Shown: one piece after another, positions 8,715 through 17,038 of the stretch | How the letters are laid out: each line of letters begins with the position of its first letter | How positions within the stretch are numbered: position 1 is the stretch's first letter | Source: Chitinophagaceae bacterium | GTDB lineage: Bacteria > Bacteroidota > Bacteroidia > Chitinophagales > Chitinophagaceae | NCBI GenBank assembly: GCA_019638595.1 | Contig: JAHBTJ010000008.1 | Coordinates: 186,001-250,000, forward strand | Reading direction: 5' to 3' | DNA length: 64,000 nt | Made by a program: the position numbers and the translations under genes | Notes under the pieces: generated by a model | Databases searched by the model: none | What the model saw: only the letters and a program-made list of their open reading frames with translations | Told to the model about the DNA's origin: nothing

Positions 8715-10352
8715 ATGCGTAAGCTTCTTCCCAGCTTTTTTATCCTGGCATCGTTGTCTGCCTATAGCCAGCACTCTTTGCCCATCATTCCCGCGCCCGT
8801 AAAAGCCCAGGTACGAACCGGCTACTTTACCATTAGCCCGCAAACGGTTATAGTAGACCGTAACGGAGGGGAAAAAGCAACGGTTGAATTTTTTAACGCC
8901 TATCTCGAAAAATATTACGGGTTTACATTACCGGTACAAAAAAAGGCCGATAAAAATTATATCAGCTTTTCTACCAAAACTTTTGTCAAAGCTCCCGGTA
9001 ACCGCGAACGTTATACGCTTACTGTAACTCCGGCCAACATACATATTACGGGCGATGGTCATGCCGGCACTTTTTACGGGCTACAAACATTACTCCAGTT
9101 GCTTCCTGTTCAAAAAACAACTTCTCCCGATATTCCGGCTGTTGCCATTGATGATTATCCAAGGTTTGCCTACCGCGGCGCCATGCTGGATGTGAGCAGG
9201 CATTTTTTTGACGCGGCATATGTAAAAAAATTCATTGACCTGCTGGCGCTGCATAAGATCAATACCTTTCACTGGCATCTTACCGACGACCAGGGCTGGC
9301 GCATAGAAATAAAAAAATATCCCGGGCTAACGGAGGTGGGTAGCTGCAGGAATGGCAGCATTACCGGAAGATATCCCGGCACCGGTAACGATGGGCAGGA
9401 GCATTGCGGCTATTATACGCAGGAACAGGTAAAGGAAATAGTGCAATATGCAAGCGACCGCTTTATCACTGTTATTCCCGAAATTGAATTACCGGGGCAT
9501 TCCTCAGCCGCTATAGCTGCCTATCCGCAACTGAGCTGCTTTCCGGATGAACCGACACGCCCGGCCCCGGGAACAGCCTGGCATGGCGATACCACCCGTA
9601 AAAATGTACAGCAGGCCTGGGGAGTGTTTGAAGATGTATACTGCCCCAGCGAATACACTTTTAATTTTTTACAGGATGTGCTGGATGAAGTGATCACTTT
9701 GTTCCCATCGAAATATATACATATCGGCGGAGATGAATGTCCTAAAGATGCCTGGAAGAGATCGGCTTTTTGTCAAAAGCTCATCAAAGAAAACAACCTG
9801 AAAGATGAGCATGAGTTGCAGAGCTATTTTATACAGCGCATTGAAAAGTACCTGAACGGCAAAGGCAGGGCCATTATAGGTTGGGATGAGATACTGGAAG
9901 GGGGGCTGGCAGCTAACGCAACGGTAATGAGCTGGCGTGGAGAAAAGGGCGGCATTGAAGCCGCCAAGCAGAAGCACGATGTAATAATGGCTCCTAATTC
10001 CTATGTTTACCTCGACTATTCGCAACGCAAAAACGACGACTCCGTTACCATAGGCGGTTATCTTCCCCTGCAGAAAGTATATAGCTTTAATCCTATACCT
10101 AAAGAGCTGAGCGCTGATGAACAGCATTACATATTGGGAGCGCAGGCCAATCTTTGGTCGGAGTATATACTCTATCCCTCCAAGGTTGAATACATGATCT
10201 TTCCACGGCTGACAGCTTTGAGCGAAGTATTCTGGAGCCCGTTGAAGCATAAGAACTGGGAAAGCTTCAAAAAACGTATCCCGGTTCAGTTTAAAAGATA
10301 TGAGCTATGGGGTGTGCATTATTATCCGGGATTGAATGAACCAATGAAGTAG
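8715..10352 (+). CDS. beta-N-acetylhexosaminidase, GH20
   Basis: A 545-residue secreted enzyme with a signal peptide (cleavage near 'LSAYSQHS'). An N-terminal GH20b-type alpha/beta domain spans ~20-145 and the GH20 TIM barrel ~150-500. The barrel shows 'NTFHWHLTDDQGWRIE' and the catalytic Asp-Glu pair in 'HIGGDECPKDAW' (near residue 340), where Asp orients the substrate acetamido group and Glu is the general acid. It removes terminal N-acetylglucosamine or N-acetylgalactosamine from chito-oligosaccharides, glycans or peptidoglycan fragments. It stands alone, divergent from the efflux operon and convergent with the PQQ dehydrogenase gene. The stop is followed by a heptad repeat array rather than a plain terminator. 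Confidence 0.95.
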   Translation: MRKLLPSFFILASLSAYSQHSLPIIPAPVKAQVRTGYFTISPQTVIVDRNGGEKATVEFFNAYLEKYYGFTLPVQKKADKNYISFSTKTFVKAPGNRERYTLTVTPANIHITGDGHAGTFYGLQTLLQLLPVQKTTSPDIPAVAIDDYPRFAYRGAMLDVSRHFFDAAYVKKFIDLLALHKINTFHWHLTDDQGWRIEIKKYPGLTEVGSCRNGSITGRYPGTGNDGQEHCGYYTQEQVKEIVQYASDRFITVIPEIELPGHSSAAIAAYPQLSCFPDEPTRPAPGTAWHGDTTRKNVQQAWGVFEDVYCPSEYTFNFLQDVLDEVITLFPSKYIHIGGDECPKDAWKRSAFCQKLIKENNLKDEHELQSYFIQRIEKYLNGKGRAIIGWDEILEGGLAANATVMSWRGEKGGIEAAKQKHDVIMAPNSYVYLDYSQRKNDDSVTIGGYLPLQKVYSFNPIPKELSADEQHYILGAQANLWSEYILYPSKVEYMIFPRLTALSEVFWSPLKHKNWESFKKRIPVQFKRYELWGVHYYPGLNEPMK

Positions 10353-10422
10353 CAAGTGGCTATGAGCTATCAGCCGTCAGTCTATATGAGCCACAAACCT
10401 GAAACTTGTAACCTGTAACAGG
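10352..10422. repeat. composite heptanucleotide array (GCTATCA type then AACCTGT type)
   Basis: 10352-10379 holds four phased units (GCAAGTG, GCTATGA and two more). After a 15-base spacer, 10395-10422 holds four phased units of a second type (AAACCTG, AAACTTG and two more). The second part can fold AACCTG against CAGGTT. It lies between the convergent hexosaminidase and PQQ dehydrogenase genes, and its first unit begins three bases after the hexosaminidase stop triplet starts. Confidence 0.7.
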
Positions 10423-10478
10423 TTCCGGCTATCCGGGTATCAGCTGTCACGATGAGTATTTTTGCTTCGGGCAACGGT

Positions 10479-12662
10479 CTATTTCGCTTCAGGCAGTGCA
10501 AACGCCATATACGTATCGCCTGACTTTGTACCCAGTTTACCGCCACCACAGGCAATCACAATAAACTGCCTGCCATCCGCTTCGTATACCGCCGGCGATG
10601 CAAACCCCGGAAAAGGCAAAGTGGTTTCCCACAATAATTTTCCTGATGCTTTATTAAATACCCTGAACTTACTGTCGCGCGTAGCCGCAATAAACAATAA
10701 CCCGTTTTTTGTAACTACGGGACCACCATAATTCTCAGTTCCTGTTGGCGGAATGCCTTTTTCCGTCAGTTCCGGGAATTCACCCAATGCGGTTTTCCAT
10801 AAAAGCTTACCACTGTTCAGGTCAATGGCGTTCAATGTGCCCCAGGGCGGCTTTACCGCAGGATACCCCTCTTTTGTAAGGAACTTATGGTAACCGGTAG
10901 AGTTATAAGGCAGCATAATATTAGAATCAACTTTTACGGCAGGCATTGCCGTTATTTTAGTTTGCTGAAGCTTTTTGTCTTCCAGTACAAAAGCGGTCAG
11001 CACCGTTACCTGCTCCTGTGATAATTGTTTGAAAGAAGGCATCATTCTGCGGCCCGTAGATAATAACCGGGCAAACTGCTGTGCGGTATACTTTTGTTTG
11101 GCATTAACAATAGAAGGAAAATTACCACTCCCCTTCCTGTCGGTACCATGACAGCTCATGCAGTGCTGCTGGTAGAGCTGTGTACCCGCCTGCAGATAAG
11201 TTTCGCCTGCGGCGGCGGAATGATCAATCTCAACCATCGTCAATATCCAGGGCATTTCGTTGGCATTTACATACAGTATGCCCGTTTCAGGATCAGCCGC
11301 GGGTCCGCCCCACTCCGCTGCGCCATCAAAACCCGGGAAAATAAGCGTTCCCTGCTTCGACGGTGGATTGTACATATTTCCTGTACGATACGATAAAAAT
11401 CTCTTTTTGATATCCTGGTAAGACGAATCGGGAACCAGGTCGTTAAGATCATCTACCGTAAAATCTTTGAACGCCTGCCGGGCAAACGGTTCGGGCAGTT
11501 CAGGAGCCGGCTGCGTAGGCCAGGGTTTTTCGCCCCGCAGGTCGCTGTCTGCAGGAACCGGTATTTCCTTAACAGGGAACAAGGGTGTACCTGTTTCACG
11601 GTCCAGCACATACACATAGCCTGCTTTGGTTGGTTGTGCTACGGCATCCACTTTTTTTCCGTTACGCGTTACCGTTACCAGCGCAGGCGGAGTAGGCAGG
11701 TCCCTGTCCCACAAGTCGTGATGAATGGTTTGAAAGTGCCAGATATACTTTCCTGTGGCGGCATCCAGCGCCAGCAGGCAATTGGCATACAGGTTAGCGC
11801 CTTTGCGGTTTCCGCCATAAAAATCAAACGATGCGGAGCCCAGCGGGGCATATACAATACCTCTCTGCTGGTCGAGCGAAAAGCCGGCCCAGCAGTTAAC
11901 ACCACCGATAAACTTATACGCTTCGGGATCTTCCCAGGTTTCGTAGCCAGGCTCGCCCGGGTGGGGAATGGTGTGGAACATCCAGCGCTGTTTGCCGGTA
12001 CGCACATCAAAAGCCCTGATATGCCCCGGCGCGGCAGGTAATCCTTCCGACAGCCGCGCGCCCATGATCAGCAAATCTTTATAAATAATACCGGGCGAGT
12101 TGGCAGATAACTCATAATTCGCCACATCCCTGCCCAACCCTTCACGCAGGTTCACCACACCATGAGCGCCAAAGGAAGCAATAAGCTTACCGTTGGTGGC
12201 ATCTACACAAAACAACCAGGAGCCGGCTGTATAAAAAATTCTTTGATCCGTTCCCTCCTGCCAGTGCACAACGCCCCGGTTCAACGCGCCACTGAACGGC
12301 GTGCTCACTTTATTATTGGAGGAATCTTTCGGGTCGAATATCCATTTTTCTTTCCCCGTAGCGGCATCCAGGGCAAATAATTTCAATGCCGGGGAAGTAG
12401 CGTACAATATGCCATTCACCATTATGGGATTACACTGTATCTGCGAACGGTTGCCGGTGTCGGCATCGCCGGTGCTATACGTCCATGCCACCTGCAGTTG
12501 CTGCACATTGGTACTGTCTATTTGCGACAGGGAAGTATACTTATTGGAGCTGGTATTGCCGTTTACCATGCGCCACTCCTTCCAGGCATCGGGTTCGGTA
12601 CTGTTACATGAAAAAATGAGCAAACAAAGGGCGTAAAACGCGTTGGCAAGTTTATTGACCAT
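10479..12662 (-). CDS. PQQ-dependent dehydrogenase with embedded cytochrome c domain, lipoprotein
   Basis: A 727-residue quinoprotein of the alcohol/glucose dehydrogenase class. The N-terminus has a lipoprotein-like signal with Cys19 (LLIFSCNS). Propeller blades carry repeated 'W' docking motifs such as 'ALDAATGKEKW', 'AFDVRTGKQRW' and 'LDAATGKYIWHFQ'. Near residue 500 lies a cytochrome c motif CMSCH, with a distal Met in 'RRMMPSF'. Propeller blades resume afterwards ('AIDLNSGKLLWKT', 'VFNKASGKLLWET'), so the heme domain is inserted rather than appended. It should oxidise an alcohol or aldose outside the cytoplasm and pass electrons via heme c to the respiratory chain. No PQQ synthesis genes are in this window. 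Substrate unknown. Confidence 0.88.
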   Translation of the reverse strand: MVNKLANAFYALCLLIFSCNSTEPDAWKEWRMVNGNTSSNKYTSLSQIDSTNVQQLQVAWTYSTGDADTGNRSQIQCNPIMVNGILYATSPALKLFALDAATGKEKWIFDPKDSSNNKVSTPFSGALNRGVVHWQEGTDQRIFYTAGSWLFCVDATNGKLIASFGAHGVVNLREGLGRDVANYELSANSPGIIYKDLLIMGARLSEGLPAAPGHIRAFDVRTGKQRWMFHTIPHPGEPGYETWEDPEAYKFIGGVNCWAGFSLDQQRGIVYAPLGSASFDFYGGNRKGANLYANCLLALDAATGKYIWHFQTIHHDLWDRDLPTPPALVTVTRNGKKVDAVAQPTKAGYVYVLDRETGTPLFPVKEIPVPADSDLRGEKPWPTQPAPELPEPFARQAFKDFTVDDLNDLVPDSSYQDIKKRFLSYRTGNMYNPPSKQGTLIFPGFDGAAEWGGPAADPETGILYVNANEMPWILTMVEIDHSAAAGETYLQAGTQLYQQHCMSCHGTDRKGSGNFPSIVNAKQKYTAQQFARLLSTGRRMMPSFKQLSQEQVTVLTAFVLEDKKLQQTKITAMPAVKVDSNIMLPYNSTGYHKFLTKEGYPAVKPPWGTLNAIDLNSGKLLWKTALGEFPELTEKGIPPTGTENYGGPVVTKNGLLFIAATRDSKFRVFNKASGKLLWETTLPFPGFASPAVYEADGRQFIVIACGGGKLGTKSGDTYMAFALPEAK

Positions 12663-12769
12663 ACAAAATACAGTGCTGTAATTAAAAGAAAGGGAAATTA
12701 CAGGTAATCTACGAGAAATACCGCCCGGCGATTTTAAGAATTATGTTTTTTTAAAAAGGAAAATAAGGC

Positions 12770-12777
12770 TAAATTTG
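12770..12777 (+). promoter_or_regulatory. -7 promoter element of tRNA-Gln
   Basis: TAAATTTG exactly fits the Bacteroidota -7 consensus TAnnTTTG and ends ten bases before the mature tRNA 5' end. A T-run at about 12745-12752 sits where a -33 element would be expected. Confidence 0.6.
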
Positions 12778-12786
12778 CCACCCCAT

Positions 12787-12860
12787 TGCCCGATCGTATA
12801 GTGGTAGTACATCAGATTCTGGCTCTGATAGCCTTGGTTCGAATCCAGGTCGGGTAACCA
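12787..12860 (+). tRNA. tRNA-Gln (anticodon CTG), CCA encoded
   Basis: A full cloverleaf can be drawn. The acceptor TGCCCGA pairs with TCGGGTA (U1-A72 as in glutamine tRNAs, one G-U). The D stem is GTA/TAC. The anticodon stem is TCAGA/TCTGA with loop TTCTGGC, so the anticodon is CTG, reading CAG. The T arm has the TTCGAAT loop. Discriminator A and CCA are encoded at 12857-12860. It has its own promoter and is not part of a cluster. Confidence 0.93.
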
Positions 12861-12885
12861 ATTTTTTTATATTTTATTGATTTAT

Positions 12886-12914
12886 AAAGCCGTTTTTACG
12901 GCTTTTATTTTTTG
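12886..12914 (+). terminator. terminator after tRNA-Gln
   Basis: AAAGCCG (12886-12892) pairs with CGGCTTT (12899-12905) over a six-base loop, followed by a T-rich stretch. It lies about 25 bases beyond the tRNA 3' end. Confidence 0.75.
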
Positions 12915-12969
12915 CGGTCGGTTTCACGGTCGTCTAGCACATTTTTATATTCTCGTTCTTGTTTTTTAA

Positions 12970-13107
12970 CTATGCTGTGTAAAGCGCAACGTCTTTCAAT
13001 TCTTTCGCTATCTGTTTTATAGCTGCTGTTATCTTCAACGCTTGTTGTGCAGAAGGATGTTTAACCCCACCGCTGTATTGTCTCATTAAACCGGAGTTAA
13101 TGCTGGC
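12970..13107 (-). pseudogene. relic of hicB-like antitoxin, C-terminal part only
   Basis: The minus-strand frame from 13107 to a TAG at 12970 encodes about 45 residues, including 'INSGLMRQYSGGVKHPS' followed by 'ITAAIKQIAKELKDVAL'. This closely resembles the C-terminal helix-turn-helix region of Bacteroidota HicB antitoxins as I remember them. The frame has a stop just upstream (13108-13110) and no start codon or N-terminal HicB fold, so only the DNA-binding end remains. It lies 46 bases downstream of a HicA-like fragment on the same strand, which is the normal hicA-hicB order. Together they form a dead toxin-antitoxin locus beside a tRNA gene. Confidence 0.6.
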
Positions 13108-13152
13108 TTACTTTTTTTAAGGATTGCATATATTTTTAGGCTTAAACCAGGT

Positions 13153-13269
13153 CTATCTTATTTCTGCTAATCTTAATATTTTGTTATCTGTGCCGGTCGG
13201 CACTTCTTTAGTACCATGCTTTTCAATTGGTATTTTTCCAGGTTTGATCGGATGCACGTAGATATGGCC
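13153..13269 (-). pseudogene. relic of hicA-like mRNA interferase toxin, C-terminal part
   Basis: The last ~38 codons of a minus-strand frame ending at 13153 read GHIYVHPIKPGK, then an 'HGTKEVPTGTDNKILRLA' end. This matches the C-terminal half of the HicA double-stranded-RNA-binding-like fold, where family members have a Gly-Ser-His-x-x-x-x-His-Pro core, 'V..H..KEL..GT...IL..A'. The first position after Gly has lost the Ser, and upstream sequence no longer looks like HicA. No ATG begins the frame. With the hicB-like piece downstream it marks a degraded hicAB pair. The rest of 12915-13620 holds no gene I can recognise. Confidence 0.55.
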
Positions 13270-13623
13270 CCGTTGTTCGTTCAATGCTATGAAAATTTTT
13301 ATCTGATTGTACGCCGTTGTTGGGTGTTCGTGGGCGAGCACTGTGTGCAGGCATCACCAACAACAAGGGAGATAGTTCAGCACAACCATTGTTGGTGAAG
13401 CCGGCACACAGATCTGCGAACAACATCAACAAACCGTAATTAATAACTAAAATTACCATAATTATATTAAATGTATCCCGGGCGCCGATAAGGCAACATG
13501 AAATACCTTGAGAGCCTTTGCAAAGTTGCAATGCATAAGAGTAATATTCAGGAATGAAGCCTCGGAAATTCACTTACGGGTAATGAAGGCATTTGAGTTC
13601 AATACTAAGAAGTGAAAGGTGCT

Positions 13624-14529
13624 TTACCTTTCACTTCCCACATCCACGCTATCTATCCACAAATCTTTATACTCCGGCTTATAAGGACGTTTCCATCTGC
13701 GATGGCTCCAGAGCCAGTTTTCAGGCTGCTTTTGTATATTTTGTTCAAGAAACCTGGCGTACATACGCGTTAGCTCACCTTCAGCCAATTGCACAGGGCA
13801 TTCTGAAGCAATGTGCAGATGGGCATGGTAATATCCCCTTCGTATTTTATTAACAGAGGCAAAAAGCACCGGTATATCCAAACGGCGTGCCCCACGTTCG
13901 GGTCCGGGTATAAATCCGGTGGGTTGATTAAGAAAGTTCAGCCAGAATGCCTGGTGCGGTTTGCCCGGGCTTTGATCTGCAACAAGCCCTAAAAGGTATT
14001 GTGTCTGGCTGTAGCCGTCTATAGCGGCCTTCATGTTTGATGCAGGTATAAACCGGCTGCCAAACCGTGTCCGTATCTTTAACAGCAGTCTTTCAAAGAT
14101 CTTACTGCTTAAAGGTCCGTATACAACCAGCACCTGGAAACCTGTATTCATCTGTAACACATGATGCCCCCATTCCCAGTTAAAAGTATGCCCTAAATGA
14201 AGCTGGCATTTTTTGCCACTTTGCTGCAACCGCTCAAGTACATGCCAGTTGGCAGTAACCCTGCGCTGCAAAAAGCGTGGAGAGGCGCTCAATAATTTAA
14301 ATGTTTCTACAAATGCATCTATCATGTTGTGGAAAAACTGCTTCTCAATGGCAAGGCGTTCCGCAGGTGTTTTTTCAGGGAAGGCGCACTGCAGGTTAGC
14401 TGCCACCACTTTCCGGCGGTAACCTATGAGCCGATATACGATCACAAACATAATATCGGAAAAAAAATACAGCAGCCGAAGAGGCAGTAAAGACACGAGG
14501 TAAAATACAGCATACAGCAGGTAGTACAT
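13624..14529 (-). CDS. lipid A biosynthesis acyltransferase family (LpxL/HtrB-like)
   Basis: A 301-residue inner-membrane acyltransferase. It has an N-terminal hydrophobic stretch (~1-35) and then the LpxL-type catalytic box 'LGHTFNWEWG', where His and Glu four residues apart replace the usual HX4D/E. Later it shows 'VADQSPGKPHQAFWLNFL' and 'PGPERGARRLDIPV', which match the family's substrate-binding blocks. The expected reaction is transfer of a secondary acyl chain to a lipid A precursor, or to an ornithine/amino lipid, on the cytoplasmic face. It is last in a minus-strand run after a desaturase gene, 56 bases downstream, which suggests shared control of membrane acyl chains. Confidence 0.85.
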   Translation of the reverse strand: MYYLLYAVFYLVSLLPLRLLYFFSDIMFVIVYRLIGYRRKVVAANLQCAFPEKTPAERLAIEKQFFHNMIDAFVETFKLLSASPRFLQRRVTANWHVLERLQQSGKKCQLHLGHTFNWEWGHHVLQMNTGFQVLVVYGPLSSKIFERLLLKIRTRFGSRFIPASNMKAAIDGYSQTQYLLGLVADQSPGKPHQAFWLNFLNQPTGFIPGPERGARRLDIPVLFASVNKIRRGYYHAHLHIASECPVQLAEGELTRMYARFLEQNIQKQPENWLWSHRRWKRPYKPEYKDLWIDSVDVGSER

Positions 14530-14585
14530 TAGGGAATTTTAAGGTTGATAATAACATAAGGAGCCGCGGTCTGTCGCCGCTTATC

Positions 14586-15659
14586 TTATAAAGGCTTTCG
14601 CCCCAGCGTTCTTATAAAGCGAAAATGAGAATTAACGGCCGACATGAATGTGGGAAGGCTGTTATAGGGAAGCTGGAAGGCAATGCATTGCTCCTGCACT
14701 ATCCTGCTTAAAGCAGGGTAGTGAATATGACTGATGCGCGGAAAGAGATGATGCTCTATCTGGTAATTTAGTCCTCCGGCAAACCACGAAACCAGTTTGC
14801 TTCCGGGAGAAAAATTGGAAGTGGTTTTAACCTGATGCACTGCCCATTCATTTTCTATTTGTTTGTCGTCATTACCAATATACGTGAACTCCGTTTCTTC
14901 CACCACATGCGCCAACTGGAACACAATAGATAAGGTTAAACCCAACCCCATATGCATGCATACAAAATAGAGAAGCGCCAGTGGCCAGCCAAGCAATGTT
15001 ACAGGGATAACAATATAAAACAGCAGGTACAGCATCTTGCTCATCCAAAAAATAAAATGATCAGCCGCCGACATTTTACTAAGTGGCGTATCCACTATTT
15101 TTCTTCTGAAATATTTTTCAAAATCCTGGAACAATATCCATATCATGGAGCTGAAAGCATACAACACCGGTGTATACAAATGCTGTACCCTATGGGCGGG
15201 CACCCAGCGTTGCGTACTGCACATGCGTATAAAAGGGCTTTTGGCAATATCATCATCCATGCCGTCAATATTGGTATAGGTATGATGGATAATATTATGC
15301 TTTTGTTTCCATATAAAGCTGTTTCCTCCCAGTGCATTTAATGTAAGCCCCAGGGTTTTATTAACCCATTTGCGGGAGGAATAACTGCCGTGATTGGCAT
15401 CGTGCATCACATTAAAGCCAATGCATGCCAGTACAAACCCCAACAGGATGCTGCTGAAAATACCTGCAATAACCGGCATTTGAGCAAACAGCAACATTGT
15501 ATACAGGCATACCGCCGCGGCAATAAAAACTACCGATTTGGCGTACAAATGGATATTACCTGTTTTTCTTTTTTTGTGCCGGGCAAAATAGGTATCCACG
15601 GATTTTTTGAGCGAGATAAAAAATACGGCATTCTTGTTATTGTAGGTAATCTTTTTCAT
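14586..15659 (-). CDS. membrane fatty acid desaturase, front-end type
   Basis: A 357-residue integral membrane di-iron desaturase. All three histidine boxes are present: 'HDANHGSY' (HX4H), 'HNIIHHTY' (HX3HH) and 'QIEHHLFP' (QX2HH). The Gln in the third box is typical of front-end (delta-5/delta-6) acyl-lipid or acyl-CoA desaturases, but no cytochrome b5 domain is fused, so an external electron donor is needed. Four membrane segments are visible around the boxes. I prefer ATG at 15659 (MKKITYNNKN) over 15698, as family members start near this point; either is possible. Its neighbours are a 91-residue unknown upstream and an LpxL-like gene downstream. Confidence 0.87.
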   Translation of the reverse strand: MKKITYNNKNAVFFISLKKSVDTYFARHKKRKTGNIHLYAKSVVFIAAAVCLYTMLLFAQMPVIAGIFSSILLGFVLACIGFNVMHDANHGSYSSRKWVNKTLGLTLNALGGNSFIWKQKHNIIHHTYTNIDGMDDDIAKSPFIRMCSTQRWVPAHRVQHLYTPVLYAFSSMIWILFQDFEKYFRRKIVDTPLSKMSAADHFIFWMSKMLYLLFYIVIPVTLLGWPLALLYFVCMHMGLGLTLSIVFQLAHVVEETEFTYIGNDDKQIENEWAVHQVKTTSNFSPGSKLVSWFAGGLNYQIEHHLFPRISHIHYPALSRIVQEQCIAFQLPYNSLPTFMSAVNSHFRFIRTLGRKPL

Positions 15660-15706
15660 TGTAGACCAGACCTTTGGTTTAGGGATATTTTTTAACAAAC
15701 CGGGAG

Positions 15707-15982
15707 CTATTCATTCCAGGCATTCTTCAGCCAGTAGCATACAGACTTTTCGCTAAGCAACCCCGAAGGCAGCTTTTCAGAAAGTAATATCTCCAGCTTA
15801 ACAATATCTTTTCTTTGAAACATAGGATGCTCAGCGGCATACCAGTTAGCCACCCATAAAATGTGAGTGCCGTTGTTCCTGTTAAAGGTATTACGGGTAG
15901 GATTTATATCCTGCCGGTCATCTGCCCCCTGATCGTACCAGGTATAATGATTAAATACCAGGTCTTCTTTTTTTATCTTCAT
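15707..15982 (-). CDS. small protein of unknown function
   Basis: Ninety-one residues, soluble, no signal peptide. It begins MKIKKEDLVFNHYTW and is rich in Asn, Asp and Trp; the C-terminal half ('QRKDIVKLEILLSEKLPSG') predicts a helix. I do not recognise the family. It ends 47 bases before the preferred desaturase start and is probably co-transcribed with it, but nothing in the protein itself points to lipid work. The ATG at 15982 is the first in frame. It could be a Bacteroidota-specific conserved protein or a weak gene call. Confidence 0.55.
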   Translation of the reverse strand: MKIKKEDLVFNHYTWYDQGADDRQDINPTRNTFNRNNGTHILWVANWYAAEHPMFQRKDIVKLEILLSEKLPSGLLSEKSVCYWLKNAWNE

Positions 15983-16246
15983 AACAGCAATATCTGTTTT
16001 AAGTGAAAGATATAGGGTAAGAGACGAGAGCTGTAGCCGGGCTGTGTTTTTGAAATATTACAACGGTATATCCTTTGGCTCCTTTTTGATCAAAATTTTC
16101 TATCTGTCAGCAATGCAAGGAAGCGTCATTGAATATTCCAGCTATATTAATTATCATGGGCTGCCAACCAGTTTTGCACCTGCAACATATGCACTATGCG
16201 CCGGAAACTTTTTGATTTCAGATCTCCATAATCCTTTTACACAAAT

Positions 16247-16276
16247 AAAAAGACCGGTCACTGGTGACCGGCCTTT
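16247..16276 (-). terminator. terminator downstream of the RRM gene
   Basis: CCGGTCAC (16254-16261) and GTGACCGG (16264-16271) form a GC-rich inverted repeat. On the minus strand it is followed by TCTTTTTATTT, a good U tail. It lies ~130 bases past the RRM stop. Apart from it, 15983-16404 shows no gene. Confidence 0.7.
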
Positions 16277-16404
16277 AAAATGAGTGTCAATAACGGTATT
16301 GTTATGAATGCCGGGTTTTATAAAACTTTCTACCTTTTCTTTATTCATGATCAGCATATAAAGCAGCGTAAAATAATTAAATCTAAAACCAGGCAACACA
16401 TCCA

Positions 16405-16689
16405 TTACCAACGCTTATTAAAGCTATTGCTGCGACTGCGATTTTCTTCCCTTGGCCTTGCTTCCGACACTTTCACAGAACGTCCGTCAATCATTTTACC
16501 GTCGAGTTCCCTGATAGCGGTTTCTGCGGCCTGCTTATCGGGCATTTCCACAAAAGCAAAACCTTTGCTCCTGTTGGTAAACTTGTCGGTAATTACCTTT
16601 GCGGAAGAAACATCGCCATATTCTCCGAAAAGCTGGCTCAAATCATTATCCTGGAAACTGTAGCCCAGGTTCGATACATAAATGTTCAT
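16405..16689 (-). CDS. RRM-type RNA-binding protein
   Basis: A 94-residue single RNA-recognition-motif protein. RNP2 is 'NIYVSNL' (residues 2-8) and RNP1 is 'RSKGFAFVEM' (~41-50), with the aromatic residues that stack on RNA bases present. A basic Arg/Ser-rich tail ('PREENRSRSNSFNKRW') follows the domain. Such small RRM proteins in Bacteroidota and cyanobacteria bind single-stranded RNA and are often cold- or stress-responsive (family knowledge). It is monocistronic with a terminator downstream. The ~350-base gap upstream to the divergent KAS III gene leaves room for a long 5' leader; a small CGGGTT/AACCCG hairpin at 16837-16855 is the only structure I noted there. Confidence 0.92.
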   Translation of the reverse strand: MNIYVSNLGYSFQDNDLSQLFGEYGDVSSAKVITDKFTNRSKGFAFVEMPDKQAAETAIRELDGKMIDGRSVKVSEARPREENRSRSNSFNKRW

Positions 16690-17038
16690 AAAAAATACAA
16701 TAATTCAATAAAAAATATCTGAGAAAGACAGCAGATGTAAAAAATGCAGAGAGAAAGAATTGTTTACAAGAGCGATATCACTCAAATTGTCTTTACGAAG
16801 ATAAGTAAATATTGCCATAGACGGGCGTTTATTTTTCGGGTTTAACAATAACCCGTAACAGGCTCTATAGGTATGGCAAAACAGCATTGCGATTAAATAA
16901 TCGCCTTATACGCGGCTGACAAACATTGACCGCGATGCCCGCTATATACCTATAAGGAAAGATGATTTGCATTATAAAATAGATTACATTTAATTTTCTT
17001 CAATTAAGAGTTGATTGTTTCCCGTCAAATTAAAAAAC

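Noticed and set aside
13216-13573. Open frames on both strands in the gene-free gap after tRNA-Gln (60 and 116 residues)
   Set aside because: Their translations lack domain-like composition and overlap the hicA relic in other frames; they look like chance frames.
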